Source: an uncultured Actinomycetes bacterium (GTDB lineage Bacteria; Actinomycetota; Actinomycetes; Nanopelagicales; Nanopelagicaceae). From it: DNA of 5,434 nucleotides. Position 1 is the stretch's first letter. Each line of letters opens with the position of its first letter. This document shows positions 4,771 to 5,434 of the stretch, one piece after another. The stretch is taken from positions 1 through 5,434 of the forward strand of contig CAIYQS010000251.1 in assembly GCA_903928395.1 (NCBI GenBank). Direction: 5' to 3'. Below the pieces are notes generated by a model. That model did not search any database. It had not been told where the DNA came from and worked only from the letters and a program-made list of their open reading frames with translations. A program made the position numbers and the translations under genes.

Positions 4771-5434
4771 CTATATGGGTCGCATTTCATTAGCGGTCGC
4801 GATTGCTCCTAAAACAGCTGCCGCCTTACTTTGGCACTCTTGATCTTCTGTCAGGGGATTCGAGTCCGCAACAATCCCGGCACCCGCCTGTACGAATGCC
4901 TTACCATCCTTTATGACGGCTGTCCGAATTGCGATACAGGTATCAATATTTCCGCGAAAATCTAAATATCCGATGGTCCCGCCGTAAATTCCGCGTCGAG
5001 TCGGCTCATTCTCCTCAATTATTTCCATCGCCCGAGGTTTAGGAGCGCCCGAGAGAGTTCCAGCAGGAAAGACAGCGAAGAGAGCATCAACTGGCGTGGA
5101 GGTTTGAGCTAATTTTCCCGTGACAGTTGAAACGATATGCATTACATGTGAGTAACGTTCAATCTGCATAAATTCTACGACTTCGACGGATCCCGGAGCG
5201 CATACTCTGCCCAGATCATTTCGCCCTAGATCTACTAACATCAAATGTTCGGCTCGTTCCTTAGGATCCGAAAGAAGTTCTTCACCAGTACGAAAATCTA
5301 CTTCAGGGTCAGCAGATCTTGGCCGAGTTCCAGCGATTGGGTGCAATAAGACATCACTGCCATGAATTTTTACGAGTGCTTCGGGACTCGAACCTACAAC
5401 AGATAATCCATCTTCAAATCTAAACAAATACATG
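4771..5434 (-). CDS. trpE: Anthranilate synthase component I, C-terminal part (5' end outside window)
   Basis: TrpE makes anthranilate from chorismate using ammonia from a TrpG glutaminase. About 220 C-terminal residues are visible, roughly the last two fifths of the usual 500; the methionine near the window edge is internal. Numbering from it, PIAGTRPR is at 32-39. The alanine there, where PabB has lysine, favours TrpE over aminodeoxychorismate synthase. The Mg-binding glutamates are E59 and E62 in DPKERAEHLMLVDLGRND (56-73), and E196 and E199 in TEDQECQSKA (195-204). H99 in YSHVMHIVS matches the catalytic histidine, and TLSGAPK is at 126-132. The gene ends at the family's normal terminus with TAG, directly followed by the small membrane gene. 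The N-terminal feedback site for tryptophan, and any leader or attenuator, lie outside. Confidence 0.96.
   Translation of the reverse strand, partial: MYLFRFEDGLSVVGSSPEALVKIHGSDVLLHPIAGTRPRSADPEVDFRTGEELLSDPKERAEHLMLVDLGRNDLGRVCAPGSVEVVEFMQIERYSHVMHIVSTVTGKLAQTSTPVDALFAVFPAGTLSGAPKPRAMEIIEENEPTRRGIYGGTIGYLDFRGNIDTCIAIRTAVIKDGKAFVQAGAGIVADSNPLTEDQECQSKAAAVLGAIATANEMRPI

Noticed and set aside
4771..5433. The methionine near the window edge as the true start of trpE
   Set aside because: It falls in the middle of the conserved chorismate-binding domain (just before VVGSSPEALV), so the gene must extend beyond the window.
4771..5434. Aminodeoxychorismate synthase (pabB) instead of trpE
   Set aside because: The PIAGT motif has alanine where PabB-type enzymes have lysine, and the gene leads a trpC-trpB-trpA operon.

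Overview
The window is a compact block of genes, all on the minus strand. It holds the 3' part of an actinobacterial tryptophan operon, followed without a break by a cell-envelope module. In transcription order (high to low coordinates) it runs: trpE (5' end outside the window), a 51-codon single-span membrane protein gene, trpC, trpB, trpA, a MauE/DoxX-type membrane protein, a membrane-anchored DsbA-like thiol oxidoreductase, and lgt (3' end outside the window). No gap between genes exceeds about 30 bases, so there is no long non-coding stretch. I see no RNA genes, mobile elements, CRISPR arrays or convincing internal promoters or terminators.

The organism is most likely an actinobacterium. 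The order trpE - membrane protein - trpC - trpB - trpA - lgt is the one known from Mycobacterium tuberculosis (Rv1609 to Rv1614), and a DsbA-like gene between trpA and lgt is common in other actinobacteria. The Lgt has the actinobacterial-type WEGGMGIWG segment. Base composition looks close to or slightly under half G+C, which is low for the phylum, and spacing is very tight. This would fit a streamlined freshwater lineage such as the acI/Nanopelagicales group, but that placement is inference.

Region by region: 4771-5434 is the C-terminal catalytic part of anthranilate synthase component I. 4615-4770 is a tiny membrane protein gene in the slot where relatives carry a larger tryptophan-operon membrane protein. 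1828-4618 encodes indole-3-glycerol phosphate synthase and both tryptophan synthase subunits. 603-1831 encodes a MauE-like membrane protein and a DsbA-like protein, plausibly a redox pair acting outside the membrane. 1-594 is prolipoprotein diacylglyceryl transferase, starting at TTG.

TrpE makes anthranilate, TrpC closes the indole ring to indole-3-glycerol phosphate, and TrpA/TrpB turn that into tryptophan. The trpD, trpF and trpG functions must be encoded elsewhere. From trpE to the mauE-like gene every junction is abutting or overlaps by four bases, so these genes are probably translated in a coupled way from one message. The only real gap (29 bases) precedes the dsbA-like gene and holds a strong ribosome binding site. 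I found no wholly new system. The points most worth a second look are the 51-residue protein, the pairing of stem-loops around the weak lgt start, and the coupling of an envelope redox module to the trp operon.
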